Shown in pieces: positions 42,579-51,425 of a stretch of 64,000 nucleotides of DNA. Below the pieces are notes generated by a model. It ran no database searches. It was not told the origin of the DNA and worked only from the letters and a program-made list of their open reading frames with translations. The position numbers and the translations under genes are program-made. How positions within the stretch are numbered: position 1 is the stretch's first letter; every line of letters begins with the position of its first letter. The DNA is taken from assembly GCA_964591175.1 (NCBI GenBank), contig CAZQAF010000002.1, positions 1 through 64,000 of the forward strand. The letters run 5' to 3'. The DNA is from UBA11574 sp964591175 (lineage in GTDB: Bacteria; Desulfobacterota; Desulfobacteria; Desulfobacterales; UBA11574).

Positions 42579-43659
42579 AACTTTTCTCCCCGTGGTGGTT
42601 GTCATCATCCAGGTGATAAGAAACACTTTCTTCTTTAATAAAATCCACTAAAATTTTAAGGCCTTCCGGCCGGACATCCGGCGGGACCCCGTGGCCGAGA
42701 TTGAAAATGTGTCCGCTTCCCTTGCCAAATGATCGTAATATTTTTTTTGCTTCAGATTTTATCTTCTCATGACCGGCATAAAGAACTGCGGGATCGAGGT
42801 TTCCTTGAAGGGCAACCTTATCTCCCAGCTCTTTCCGGACCTCTCCGATATTCATTGTCCAATCAAGGCCCAGCACATCGGCGCCGCTTCCGGCAAGACG
42901 GTTCAAATGATAGTGCACGCCTTTTGCGAAAAGAATAACCGGCACTTCTTTTCCTTTGATCTCTGAAATAATTTTTCTGATATAGCTCAAAGAAAATTCT
43001 TCAAAATCATCTTGGGAAAGAATTCCGGCCCAGGTATCAAATATTTGAATTGCATTGACCCCGGCTTCAATCAGCGCGCTTAAATATGCTGCTGCGGCAT
43101 CGGCGATTTTAACCAGAAGGCGACGGGCCAGTTTTGGATCATTATAGATCAAAGATTTTACCTTGGAAAATGTCTTGGATCCCTGCCCTTCGATCATATA
43201 TGACAACAACGTCCATGGAGAGCCGCTGAAACCGATCAATGGAACACGCCCGTTTAATTCCTTTTTTGTCAAGACGACGGCATCCATCACATATTTTAAG
43301 TCGACGGTCGGATCAATTTTTTTAAGCTTATCCGCATCATTGCCGTTTCTGATCGGGTGCGGAAACACAGGGCCGATGCCTTCGTGCATTTCAAATTGCA
43401 TGCCCATTGCTTCAGGAATGACGAGAATATCTGAAAAAATAATAGCAGCATCAACCCCGATCAAATCAATGGGTTGCAATGTCACTTCGGTTGCAAGTTC
43501 GGGTGTTTTGCACATGGTGAGAAAATCATATCGTTGGCGAACCGCACGATATTCCGGCAAATATCGCCCCGCCTGGCGCATTATCCATATCGGAGTTCTT
43601 TCAACCGGCAAGCGTTTGCAAGCACGCAAAAACAAATCATTTTGAAGCTCGGCCACCAT
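42571..43659 (-). CDS. hemE: Uroporphyrinogen decarboxylase
   Basis: The 362-aa enzyme makes coproporphyrinogen III from uroporphyrinogen III. It has PIWIMRQAGRYLPEYR, IIFSDILVIPEAMGM, GFSGSPWTLLSYMIEG, GLDWT and GHGVPPD. The ATG at 43659 follows AAAGGGGGTA and gives the family N-terminus; the upstream extension to 43737 is hydrophobic non-family sequence. It is the first gene of the heme operon. Confidence 0.95.
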   Translation of the reverse strand: MVAELQNDLFLRACKRLPVERTPIWIMRQAGRYLPEYRAVRQRYDFLTMCKTPELATEVTLQPIDLIGVDAAIIFSDILVIPEAMGMQFEMHEGIGPVFPHPIRNGNDADKLKKIDPTVDLKYVMDAVVLTKKELNGRVPLIGFSGSPWTLLSYMIEGQGSKTFSKVKSLIYNDPKLARRLLVKIADAAAAYLSALIEAGVNAIQIFDTWAGILSQDDFEEFSLSYIRKIISEIKGKEVPVILFAKGVHYHLNRLAGSGADVLGLDWTMNIGEVRKELGDKVALQGNLDPAVLYAGHEKIKSEAKKILRSFGKGSGHIFNLGHGVPPDVRPEGLKILVDFIKEESVSYHLDDDNHHGEKSCV

Positions 43660-43780
43660 TACCCCCTTTAGTTTCCCAATTATATATTTTATGATAAAAA
43701 TTAGCAGCAAAAGGGCGTAACTGTCAACGGTGATCATTCAACCAGCTGACAATATTCATGAAAATTCAGGCCAAACTCAT

Positions 43781-43824
43781 TAAAAAAAGAAAAGCGGTCC
43801 ACCCGTTAAATGGGTTGACCGCTT
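43781..43824 (-). terminator. Rho-independent terminator of tRNA-Ala
   Basis: AAGCGGTC-C-ACCC (43792-43804) pairs with GGGT-T-GACCGCTT (43812-43824) around a 7-nt loop. On the minus strand it is followed by the T-rich run complementary to 43781-43790. It lies about 85 bp downstream of the tRNA. Confidence 0.85.
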
Positions 43825-43908
43825 CTGTATAAAAAAAGGGATCTGTCGAAAAACTGCCGCATTCTAAAAGCCGCTGTGCCGGTTTCCTTTGAATCCCTTG
43901 TAATCTTC

Positions 43909-43984
43909 TGGTGGAGCTGAACGGGATCGAACCGTCGACCTCATGACTGCCAGTCATGCGCTCTCCCAGCTGAGCTACAGCCCC
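43909..43984 (-). tRNA. tRNA-Ala (anticodon GGC)
   Basis: The minus strand gives a full 76-nt cloverleaf. The acceptor GGGGCUG pairs with CAGCUCC and includes the G3-U70 pair that identifies alanine tRNAs. The D-arm is GCUCAGCUGGGAGAGC, the anticodon stem-loop has GGC within CAUGACUGGCAGUCAUG, and the T-loop is GGUUCGAUCCC. The discriminator A is followed by an encoded CCA. Confidence 0.97.
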
Positions 43985-43997
43985 AGACAATTTAGTC

Positions 43998-44026
43998 AAA
44001 TTAAACAAAAGGGGAATGGATGTCAA
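43998..44026 (-). promoter_or_regulatory. Sigma-70 promoter of tRNA-Ala
   Basis: On the minus strand, TTGACA (44026-44021), a 17-bp spacer and TAATTT (44003-43998) lie just upstream of the tRNA 5' end at 43984. Confidence 0.75.
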
Positions 44027-44059
44027 TAAATATTTCGGATAAATTATGGCGTGAAAGTA

Positions 44060-44088
44060 TTGACAAAATTGTGCATAATAAATACTAT
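44060..44088 (+). promoter_or_regulatory. Sigma-70 promoter of the small zinc-ribbon gene
   Basis: TTGACA (44060-44065), a 17-bp spacer and TACTAT (44083-44088) lie about 60 bp upstream of the ATG at 44149. Confidence 0.7.
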
Positions 44089-44148
44089 CAAAGCTTTATA
44101 AATCACAACATATCGAACCTCAACGATTTACTTTAATAAGGTAAGACA

Positions 44149-44397
44149 ATGAATTCGAGACAATTCCCGAAAATACCGGGGGCATATGCTCCCCGAGCCA
44201 AAGGCAACGGAATGTTCAAGGAGTTTGATGCCACGGAACTATACTGTCCGAAATGCAAAAGGGCCGTTCCGGTTCGCAAACGGTTGCTGCTTGTCCTGCC
44301 GGAAGGGGACAAGTATGAGTATCTGTGCGGAATATGTTCAGAGTCTGTCGGCAGCAAGATCGATCGGCAGGTTAAACCATTGTCGGTCATTGTATAG
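44149..44397 (+). CDS. Small zinc-ribbon cytoplasmic protein, 82 aa
   Basis: This is a short protein of unknown role with a four-cysteine zinc ribbon (LYCPKCKRAV and, 26 residues later, YLCGICSES) and a basic middle. It has a good promoter (44060-44088) and lies 63 bp upstream of ppiD on the same strand. Confidence 0.75.
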   Translation: MNSRQFPKIPGAYAPRAKGNGMFKEFDATELYCPKCKRAVPVRKRLLLVLPEGDKYEYLCGICSESVGSKIDRQVKPLSVIV

Positions 44398-44460
44398 CCC
44401 TAAAATTTTCATGTCGTATCCGGGCTCGGTCGATTTTCAACATCGACAGAAAGGAATCCT

Positions 44461-46353
44461 ATGCTCAGGTTAATGAGAAAACATGCCGGAAGCTGGGTCA
44501 TTAAGTTGCTTTTGGGCGCCATTGTAATTGTATTTATTTTTTGGGGTGTCGGAAGCTTTCGGGCGCAAAGGGGCGGAAGGGTTGCCATGGTCAATGGTGA
44601 TCAAATTACGGCAGATGAGTATCGAGACGCCTACAACAATCTTATGGAACAGCTCCGCACAAGATTTGGAAACAAACTGGATGAAAAGATGATCAAAACC
44701 CTTCAGGTCAAAAAGCAGGCGCTGAATCGGTTGATCAACAACAGGCTTTTGATTCAGGAAGCGGAAAAGCTTAAATTTCGTGTCTCGGAAAAAGAGCTTG
44801 CCGACGCTATTTTACACATTCCGGCATTCCAGAGATCGGGGGTGTTTGACAAATACCTCTATAGAAATGTCCTGGATCGTCTTAAGATGACCCCCGAATC
44901 ATTCGAGGCTGCCCAGAAAGACCAGATGCTGATTGATAAACTCAGAACCCTTATTACAAGCAACGCCAAGGTTTCAAATCAGGAAGTCAGAGATTGGTAC
45001 GACTGGCTCAATACTTCTGTGGACATGGAATACGCATTTTTCGACCCGAACCAATATAAAAATATTCGGGTCTCCGAAGAACAGATCAAATCTTTTTATG
45101 AAAAACATAAAGAGAAATACAGGACAGATACCATGATAAAAGTGCGCTACGTTCATTTTGACCCGAAACAATATCGATCCAAGGTAAAACTGACCGATTC
45201 AGAGGTCCGGGAGTATTATGATGAAAATCTGGAATCGTTTAAGATCCCGAAAAAAGTCGTTGCCAGACACATTCTGATAAAAGTGAGTCCGGATGCCGAT
45301 CCCGAAACCGTTAAAAAAACAAAAGAAAAGGCCCTCAAGATATTAAAACTGGCCAGAGAAGGCAAAGATTTCGCTGGATTGGCCAAAAAGTATTCGGAAG
45401 GACCCAGCCGGAACAACGGGGGATATCTTGGCGAATTTACGAAAGAGTCCATGATAAAACCGTTTGCAGACAAGGCCTTTTCCATGAAAGCCGGTGAAAT
45501 CAGTGACCCGGTTCGAACCCGGTTCGGATGGCATATTATCAAAGTCGAAAAGGTCATAGACGCTCACACCACCCCTTTTAAAGACGCCGAAAAAGACATA
45601 CGAAAGATACTTACCGACAATAAAGCCAAAAGTCTGGCCTATGACGCAGCAGAAGCGGTCTCCGACATCGCCTACCAGGGAGATGATCTGATCAAAGCGG
45701 CAAAAGAGCGGCACTTAAAAATTTTAACCACGGATTTCTTTTCGAAAGATAATCCGGTCAAAGGCGTTACCGATCCTTCAAAATTCGCCAATACTGCCTT
45801 CGATCTGTCAACCGGAGAAATCAGCGACGTACGGGAATTTAAAGATGGATACGATATTCTTCAACTTTTGGATAAAGTCCCTCCCAAAATACCCCCTTTA
45901 GATAAGGTCAAGCAAACGGTAAAAGCCGATCTAATCAAAGAAAAGCAGGACGAAAAAGCAAAAGCGGATGCATCATCATTTCTTGCAGCGCTAAAAAGCG
46001 GTAAAACCTTAAGCGAAGAAAGCAAACAATTTCACGTGACGCCGAAAACCACCGGTTTCTTTAAACGAAATGGTTCAATTCCTGACATCGGATATGACCG
46101 CGGAATTTCTGAAGCTGCTTTTCAACTGAGCCGAGAAAAGAAACTGCCGGAAAATGTTCTAAAAGGTGCCAAGGGTTATTATGTCATCCAGTATAAGGGC
46201 AGAAAAATAAACCCGTCAGAACATTTTGACAAAGAAAAAGAAACCATAAGAGAGCAGTTGTTGACGCAAAAAAAATCCGAAATTTTTGATGCGCTGCTGG
46301 CGCAGCTTAAAAGCAAAGCAGACATTACCATCAAAGAAGGGTTTTTGGAGTAA
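44461..46353 (+). CDS. PpiD-like membrane-anchored peptidyl-prolyl isomerase (SurA-type)
   Basis: The 630-aa periplasmic folding factor has one N-terminal transmembrane anchor (about 13-31, WVIKLLLGAIVIVFIFW), a SurA N-like helical region (VNGDQITADEYRDAY), and a parvulin domain (ARHILIKVSP, then NNGGYLGEF and GWHIIKVEKV) at about 262-362. A second, degenerate chaperone-like region runs to the C-terminus. This is the PpiD architecture. The protein is strongly Lys-rich throughout. Confidence 0.9.
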   Translation: MLRLMRKHAGSWVIKLLLGAIVIVFIFWGVGSFRAQRGGRVAMVNGDQITADEYRDAYNNLMEQLRTRFGNKLDEKMIKTLQVKKQALNRLINNRLLIQEAEKLKFRVSEKELADAILHIPAFQRSGVFDKYLYRNVLDRLKMTPESFEAAQKDQMLIDKLRTLITSNAKVSNQEVRDWYDWLNTSVDMEYAFFDPNQYKNIRVSEEQIKSFYEKHKEKYRTDTMIKVRYVHFDPKQYRSKVKLTDSEVREYYDENLESFKIPKKVVARHILIKVSPDADPETVKKTKEKALKILKLAREGKDFAGLAKKYSEGPSRNNGGYLGEFTKESMIKPFADKAFSMKAGEISDPVRTRFGWHIIKVEKVIDAHTTPFKDAEKDIRKILTDNKAKSLAYDAAEAVSDIAYQGDDLIKAAKERHLKILTTDFFSKDNPVKGVTDPSKFANTAFDLSTGEISDVREFKDGYDILQLLDKVPPKIPPLDKVKQTVKADLIKEKQDEKAKADASSFLAALKSGKTLSEESKQFHVTPKTTGFFKRNGSIPDIGYDRGISEAAFQLSREKKLPENVLKGAKGYYVIQYKGRKINPSEHFDKEKETIREQLLTQKKSEIFDALLAQLKSKADITIKEGFLE

Positions 46354-46357
46354 ATAA

Positions 46358-46777
46358 TTACGACTCTCCAATGATCTTCACAAGGACTCTTTTGCGTCGT
46401 CGGCCGTCGAATTCGCCGTAAAATATTTGCTCCCAGGTTCCGAAATCCAGCCGTCCTTCGGTAATGGCCACGACCACTTCCCGGCCCATGATCTGTCTTT
46501 TCATGTGCGCATCGGCATTGTCTTCTCCCACATTATGCCGATACTGCGACACCGGCTCGTGGGGCGCCAGTTTTTCGAGCCAGACGTCATAATCATGATG
46601 AAGACCCGATTCATCGTCGTTAATGAACACGGACGCTGTAATATGCATGGCATTCACCAGCACAATTCCCTCCCTGATCCCGCTTTCCTTTAGACAGGTA
46701 TTCACCTGAGACGTAATATTGATAAACGCACGCCGGGCCGGCACATCAAACCATAATTCTTTCCGATAACTTTTCAT
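46358..46777 (-). CDS. YjbQ/UPF0047-family protein
   Basis: The 139-aa protein is of the YjbQ family: INITSQVN, VLVNAMHITASVFIND, HHDYDVWLEKLAP, DAHMKRQIMGREVVV, RLDFGTWEQIFYGEFDG. Members have weak thiamine-phosphate synthase activity in vitro; the physiological role is unclear. It converges with ppiD 4 bp away. The GAGG-containing AGGAGGC directly upstream of the ATG at 46777 supports the start. Confidence 0.9.
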   Translation of the reverse strand: MKSYRKELWFDVPARRAFINITSQVNTCLKESGIREGIVLVNAMHITASVFINDDESGLHHDYDVWLEKLAPHEPVSQYRHNVGEDNADAHMKRQIMGREVVVAITEGRLDFGTWEQIFYGEFDGRRRKRVLVKIIGES

Positions 46778-46797
46778 GGGGTAGCCTCCTAGGTTGT

Positions 46798-46953
46798 AAG
46801 TGTTCAGAGTTCAGTGTTCGGAGTTCAGCAAGGGCTATAATACGTGACGCGGTGAGCAGATTGTCAACCGAGATTACTAATTCTTCTGACAAAACCAGAA
46901 AGCGGCTATGACCCTCAAATTGGGAGGATCACATTCCTGAACTCTGAACACTT
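46798..46953. repeat. Foldback element with TTCAG-type arms (first)
   Basis: AAGTGTTCAGAGTTCAG (46798-46814) and CTGAACTCTGAACACTT (46937-46953) are a perfect 17-bp inverted repeat around a 122-bp spacer. An additional TGTTCGGAGTTCAG directly repeats the left arm. It lies in the divergent space between the YjbQ gene and a radical SAM gene. Related arms occur at 53216-53275. Confidence 0.75.
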
Positions 46954-47038
46954 CCTTTATCATTCGGTGTACATTTTTCAATAAATTTGTTAAGTTCAGC
47001 CTGAAGATCCGGCAGCAACGAAAAAAAGACGGTAACAC

Positions 47039-48331
47039 ATGCAAAACAGAAAAAAATTTGTCACAGCGGTCGTATCCAATAAAGCCGGAGAAATTTTCGA
47101 CCTTGACGGGTATGCGGCAATGGGAATGTCCGGTTCTTCTCTGGTTCCTTTGACGCTGGATGACACGATAAATATGCCGTTTGGCGGCGAATTGATGTTG
47201 ATGCCGGACAGAAAGCCAATGGTATACAGCATCCGCCGACATCGAATGGAAATACTCACGGAAAATCCTTTCAAACCCGGCGAGCCGGTTTTTCCGGTGG
47301 CGGCATTTAATTCTCCGGGATATGTGATCTCTTTTGTGAGCGCCTATGAAGAAAATCGGACCGCCGGCATTCTCCCGCTATTTTCTTACGGCGCCGTGGG
47401 ATGGCACAATAATAAATTCAGATCCGCTGTCATCGTGGTGGATCGGGAAAAAAGACAGGATTTGCGAAGGATGAAACCCGAAGATGTGATGGCAGGAATC
47501 AGAAGCATTCAAAAAGATATGCCGCAAAACCGGCTTGAAGCGCATCTTGAAAAATGCACCATGGAATACGGCTGTCCGGCGGCCAAGAATTTTTTCCTGG
47601 GAAGGTACGAGGCGCCCCTTCCGACTTCTCCGCGATGCAATGCCCGTTGTCTCGGATGTTTGTCCCTTCAAAAAACCGGCGAAATTTCCCACAGCCAGGA
47701 CAGGATCGCTTTCAAACCAACCCCCAAAGAAATCACCCAAGTCGCCCTTTTTCACATCGAACGGGTCAAACAAAGCGTTGTGAGTTTTGGACAGGGGTGT
47801 GAAGGGGACCCATTGCTGGCGGCTGATGTCATCGAACCGGCCATTAAAGAGATTCGATCCAAAACCCGCCGCGGAACCATCAACATAAATACCAACGGGA
47901 GCAGGCCCGGCATTCTGGCAGCGCTGTTTGATGCTGGTCTCGACAGCGTTCGAATCAGTTTGAACAGTTCTCGAAAACCTTGCTATGATGCATATTTCCG
48001 TCCCAAAGGATATGCATTCGACGATGTGATTAAGAGTATAGAGACCGCAGGAATCAAGAAAAAATTCGTGTCCGTCAACTATCTCAATTGCCCCGGGTTT
48101 ACCGATACCCCTGAAGAGTTCGACGCCCTGTCCGAACTGATGCGCGCATATCCCGTCAATATGATCCAGTGGCGAAACCTGAACTTTGATCCGAAACGGT
48201 ATTGGAAAATAATGTCCGCTGTTTCAAGACCCGGAAACCCCATGGGGATGCATCGCATCATTTCACGAATTAAAGAATCTTTTCCCGATGTAAAACATGG
48301 GTATTTCAATCCGCCAAAGGAAAAGTTTTAA
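47039..48331 (+). CDS. Radical SAM protein
   Basis: The 430-aa enzyme has the radical-SAM CxxxCxxC motif at C200, C204 and C207 (RCNARCLGC), the downstream SFGQGCEGDPLL segment and the INTNGS/VRISLNS barrel strands. The first 180 residues are a separate domain with a Cys pair (CTMEYGC) just before the core. Substrate unknown. It is followed after 3 bp by prmA, so the two are co-transcribed. No strong ribosome-binding site is seen before 47039. Confidence 0.85.
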   Translation: MQNRKKFVTAVVSNKAGEIFDLDGYAAMGMSGSSLVPLTLDDTINMPFGGELMLMPDRKPMVYSIRRHRMEILTENPFKPGEPVFPVAAFNSPGYVISFVSAYEENRTAGILPLFSYGAVGWHNNKFRSAVIVVDREKRQDLRRMKPEDVMAGIRSIQKDMPQNRLEAHLEKCTMEYGCPAAKNFFLGRYEAPLPTSPRCNARCLGCLSLQKTGEISHSQDRIAFKPTPKEITQVALFHIERVKQSVVSFGQGCEGDPLLAADVIEPAIKEIRSKTRRGTININTNGSRPGILAALFDAGLDSVRISLNSSRKPCYDAYFRPKGYAFDDVIKSIETAGIKKKFVSVNYLNCPGFTDTPEEFDALSELMRAYPVNMIQWRNLNFDPKRYWKIMSAVSRPGNPMGMHRIISRIKESFPDVKHGYFNPPKEKF

Positions 48332-48334
48332 ACG

Positions 48335-49249
48335 ATGACATGGATCGAAGTCAAAGTGGTGTTTAACTTCAATGACAGGCAACTGGCCGTGGATCTCATA
48401 TCCGATTTGTTTTACGACCTTGACCTGAAAGGCGTTGTGGTCGAGGAATCCCAGGTCGAGGGTTTCGAAGATTGGGACAGCCATGCCGATATTCCTGAAA
48501 ACGATGCCATCATCGGCTATCTTCCGGATGACGATACATTAAGGGAAAAATGCAAAACCATTGAAGACGGTCTGGCAAGGCTTGAAAAAAAGATCGGCAT
48601 TCAATACCGCATTTTCTACGGCGATGTAGATGAAGCAGACTGGGCCGAATCCTGGAAAGCCTATTTTCGCCCTGAAAAAATCACCGATCGGATCGTTGTC
48701 AAACCGACGTGGCGAGACTATATTCAAAATGAAGAAATCGTTCTCGAAATCGATCCTGGCATGGCCTTTGGTACCGGCACCCATCCCACGACGCGGATGT
48801 GCATCGCCCTGATAGAAAAATATTTGAAGAAAAGCGATACGTTTCTGGATGTGGGCACCGGCTCGGGCATCCTCATGATTGCGGCGGCAAAGCTCGGGGC
48901 AAGCAAGATTTTGGGAACCGACAATGATGCGGTTGCAGCACAGATTGCCCGGAAAAATTTAATGCACAATCAGATACCGGAATCCGCTTTTTCCATCATC
49001 ACCGGTGATCTGGTCGATGGGATCACCCGGCGGTTTGATCTGACGGCCGCCAACCTGACAACGAAAGCCGTTTCAATCCTTCTCGAAAAAATCCCGAAAA
49101 TGCTGGTTAAAGACGGCATATTCATCTGTTCGGGCATCCTTTTGGCGGATAAAAATAAGATCCTGGAAAAAGTGGAACATGCGGGGCTTCGGAATATCGA
49201 AATCCTTGTCGATGGAGACTGGATTGCCCTGGCGTCCCGGAGAGTGTGA
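48335..49249 (+). CDS. prmA: Ribosomal protein L11 methyltransferase
   Basis: The 304-aa class I methyltransferase has an N-terminal L11-recognition domain (WIEVKVVFNFNDRQ), the linker EIDPGMAFGTGTHPTTRMC, SAM-binding FLDVGTGSGILMIAAAKLGA, and catalytic-region AANLTTKAV. It trimethylates ribosomal protein L11. It follows the radical SAM gene by 3 bp. Hairpin repeat copy D begins 42 bp after its stop. Confidence 0.93.
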   Translation: MTWIEVKVVFNFNDRQLAVDLISDLFYDLDLKGVVVEESQVEGFEDWDSHADIPENDAIIGYLPDDDTLREKCKTIEDGLARLEKKIGIQYRIFYGDVDEADWAESWKAYFRPEKITDRIVVKPTWRDYIQNEEIVLEIDPGMAFGTGTHPTTRMCIALIEKYLKKSDTFLDVGTGSGILMIAAAKLGASKILGTDNDAVAAQIARKNLMHNQIPESAFSIITGDLVDGITRRFDLTAANLTTKAVSILLEKIPKMLVKDGIFICSGILLADKNKILEKVEHAGLRNIEILVDGDWIALASRRV

Positions 49250-49290
49250 TCGGAAGCAAACCGGTTTTAATCGATACGGATTTTTTTCCT

Positions 49291-49469
49291 TAGAAGTGGT
49301 TTCAAAACCTTCAATCGGGTTTAAGGTCAAGACGGACTGAGGCGGCCAACCGCAGGAATATCGGGAATATTTCGAGGATTGACCATCTCAGTCCAACACA
49401 GCTTGTCCCGTCGTAGCTATCGCGAAGACGGAAGATTGAGCCCGAGGGGAGGTTTTGAAACCACTTCTA
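49291..49469 (+). repeat. Hairpin repeat family, copy D
   Basis: The 20-bp terminal arms are a perfect inverted repeat (TAGAAGTGGTTTCAAAACCT at 49291-49310, its complement at 49450-49469). The core is CCGCAGG, apical stem AATAT/ATATT, then TCGAGGA. It separates convergent prmA and the B12-radical SAM gene, and its last three bases are that gene's stop codon. Confidence 0.85.
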
Positions 49470-51194
49470 TGCTGTCGAGGCCAGTTTTTTGTTATAAGCG
49501 GATGCGTTTTCACTATCATTTAATGCACGGTAACAGTTGACGATCAACTCAAGCGCTTGCTTCGAATGTTGAAATTTCAAGAAAATCGACAACGCCGTGT
49601 TAAAATCCCCGACATTCATATGGCTGACCCCGAGACAGATATTGAGCGGCTCGTTGTCCGGAAAATATCCACGGCCTTCCGAAAGAATTTTAATGGAATC
49701 ATTATAGGCGCTTTTCTTTTGATTCAATATCCCCAAACCAAGGTAAGCGCTGGGATGGGGATGATAGGTCAGCGCCTTGAGATATAATTTTTCGGCAATT
49801 TTTTCTTTTTCCCGGATCGCATCATTATGGGCGTAATCGCCGTGATCAAAGGTCATTCCGAGCCTGGCGCAAAAATCGGCATGCATGGGGTACAACTCTT
49901 TCTTATCGACCAGCGAAATCATATCCACGATTTCGGGAATCATTTCATGGTATCGTTCCCGCAATATTTTTCCGAATAAAAGTACATCTTCGGCCGACAA
50001 ATCAGGATCGGTCTCAAAATACTTGATGTCCTCGATTTTGTTCAACCAGATATCATCGGTAATCGCCGCTTTTTTCAGGTATGCGTCGTACAGGTGCGTG
50101 CCGGGGAACAATGATAAAACGAAAAAATGAATGACCAAGGGTTTGATTCTTTTGATAAGATCAATGGTTTCCCCAATGGTTTGATGGTTTTCTCCGGGAC
50201 ATCCATAGATAAAATAGGCCCGGGGCAATATGCCGTACTGAAGGGTCATGGCAAATGCCTTTTCTATCTTATCGGTGGTGATCTTTTTATTCAGAAAATG
50301 TCTTATTTTTTCCGAACCGCTCTCCACGCCGTAGCTGATCTGGATGCAGCCGGCTCTTCTCATCCAGTAAAGGATGTCTTCGTTCATCGTATTGACGCGG
50401 GAAATGGCCACCCATGTGATATCGAGTCTTTTTTCCAGGATTTTTTTGCAGATTTCGATGACCCGTCCTTTATCTACGCTAAACGTGTCATCTGAAAAAT
50501 AGAAAAAACGGACGCCTTTTTGATAAAGCCGTTCGAGTTCATCGACAAAATAGGTTACGGAATGAAACCTGACCTTAGGCCCCCAAAATTTCGGTGATCC
50601 GCAAAATGTGCATTTGCCGGGGCACCCCCGGGTCAGCGACAGATGCCGGTATTCAAAATATTTTGCCGGAACCGGGAGCGTATCCAAGTCATGAATCGGT
50701 TCGGCCGGCGGTGTCCGTACAATCTCATTTTTTTTCCGATAGGCAATGCCTCGAATGTCTTTTAAACGGTGCGCCTTGGCATTTTCAAAATATTTTACGA
50801 GATGTAAAAACGTATATTCACCTTCCCCGATCACCACAACGTCGATGTCTCGAAAATAGGTTAAAAAATGTTTCCACAAAAATGTCGGCGTCACCCCGCC
50901 GAAAATAATTTTAACGTCGGGACAGATTTTTTTGGCAATCCCGGCAATCTCGATGCCGCCCCAGCGGTTGGCCTGTAAAATGGAAAATCCGATGATATCC
51001 GGTTTTTTTTCAAGGAGAATCTTTTCGATCTCTTCGGGCGTTTCATTAATGGTACACCAGTTCAATATCTCTACATCGTAATGGTTCTTTTTTAAGACGG
51101 CCCCAATATAATACATGCCGATGGGAGGAACCGATATGTCCTGGATATCGACCCGTTTTTCAAGCCAGTATGGATATATCAGCAATATTTTCAT
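49467..51194 (-). CDS. B12-binding-domain radical SAM protein with C-terminal TPR region
   Basis: The 575-aa protein has an N-terminal cobalamin-binding Rossmann domain (ILLIYPYWLEKR, IIFGGVTPTFLW, VVIGEGEYTFLHLV), the radical-SAM motif C191-x3-C195-x2-C198 (GCPGKCTFCG), ISYGVESGSEKIR, and TPR-like repeats at the end (AYLGLGILNQKKSAYNDSIKIL). The class often methylates unactivated carbons or builds natural products; substrate unknown. The ATG at 51194 matches the family N-terminus; the frame extends upstream into the hairpin array and was not used. Confidence 0.88.
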   Translation of the reverse strand: MKILLIYPYWLEKRVDIQDISVPPIGMYYIGAVLKKNHYDVEILNWCTINETPEEIEKILLEKKPDIIGFSILQANRWGGIEIAGIAKKICPDVKIIFGGVTPTFLWKHFLTYFRDIDVVVIGEGEYTFLHLVKYFENAKAHRLKDIRGIAYRKKNEIVRTPPAEPIHDLDTLPVPAKYFEYRHLSLTRGCPGKCTFCGSPKFWGPKVRFHSVTYFVDELERLYQKGVRFFYFSDDTFSVDKGRVIEICKKILEKRLDITWVAISRVNTMNEDILYWMRRAGCIQISYGVESGSEKIRHFLNKKITTDKIEKAFAMTLQYGILPRAYFIYGCPGENHQTIGETIDLIKRIKPLVIHFFVLSLFPGTHLYDAYLKKAAITDDIWLNKIEDIKYFETDPDLSAEDVLLFGKILRERYHEMIPEIVDMISLVDKKELYPMHADFCARLGMTFDHGDYAHNDAIREKEKIAEKLYLKALTYHPHPSAYLGLGILNQKKSAYNDSIKILSEGRGYFPDNEPLNICLGVSHMNVGDFNTALSIFLKFQHSKQALELIVNCYRALNDSENASAYNKKLASTA

Positions 51195-51289
51195 GATGAA
51201 TCGCCCGCGTTCTTGCAAAAAAATCGAATCGAATTTATAATTTGTTTTATTATCATAATTTTGCCATGATTTGAATGATGCGTCAACTA

Positions 51290-51393
51290 CCACCCGCGAC
51301 GCGGGTGGCATGCCTTTTCGGCCTATGGCCGAAAAGGCAAAAGCACGTCAGTGCTTTCGACGTTGAACGTGCATCCGGGTGCGAAGCACCCGG
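51290..51393. repeat. Array of five short hairpins
   Basis: Successive stems are CCACCCGC/GCGGGTGG (51290-51308), GCCTTTTCGGCC/GGCCGAAAAGGC (51312-51338), AAAGCAC/GTGCTTT (51340-51357), ACGT/ACGT (51360-51370) and CCGGGTGC/GCACCCGG (51375-51393). Loops are 3-4 nt. Four of the five are perfect and 7-12 bp long. The array fills the divergent space between the B12-radical SAM gene and the nitroreductase gene. It resembles a REP/BIME-type or IS200/IS605-like ssDNA structure. Confidence 0.75.
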
Positions 51394-51425
51394 TTTGTCT
51401 TGCAAGAATCGAGGAGGTATATCTT

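Noticed and set aside
43766..44026. An 86-codon minus-strand ORF containing AVAQLGERMTGSHEVDGS
   Set aside because: It is translated through the tRNA-Ala gene; this peptide is a well-known false translation of tRNA sequence.
46020..46045. TTTCACGTGA, resembling half of a parS site
   Set aside because: It lies inside ppiD and matches the 16-bp parS consensus at only about 10 positions; no true parS was found near parAB.
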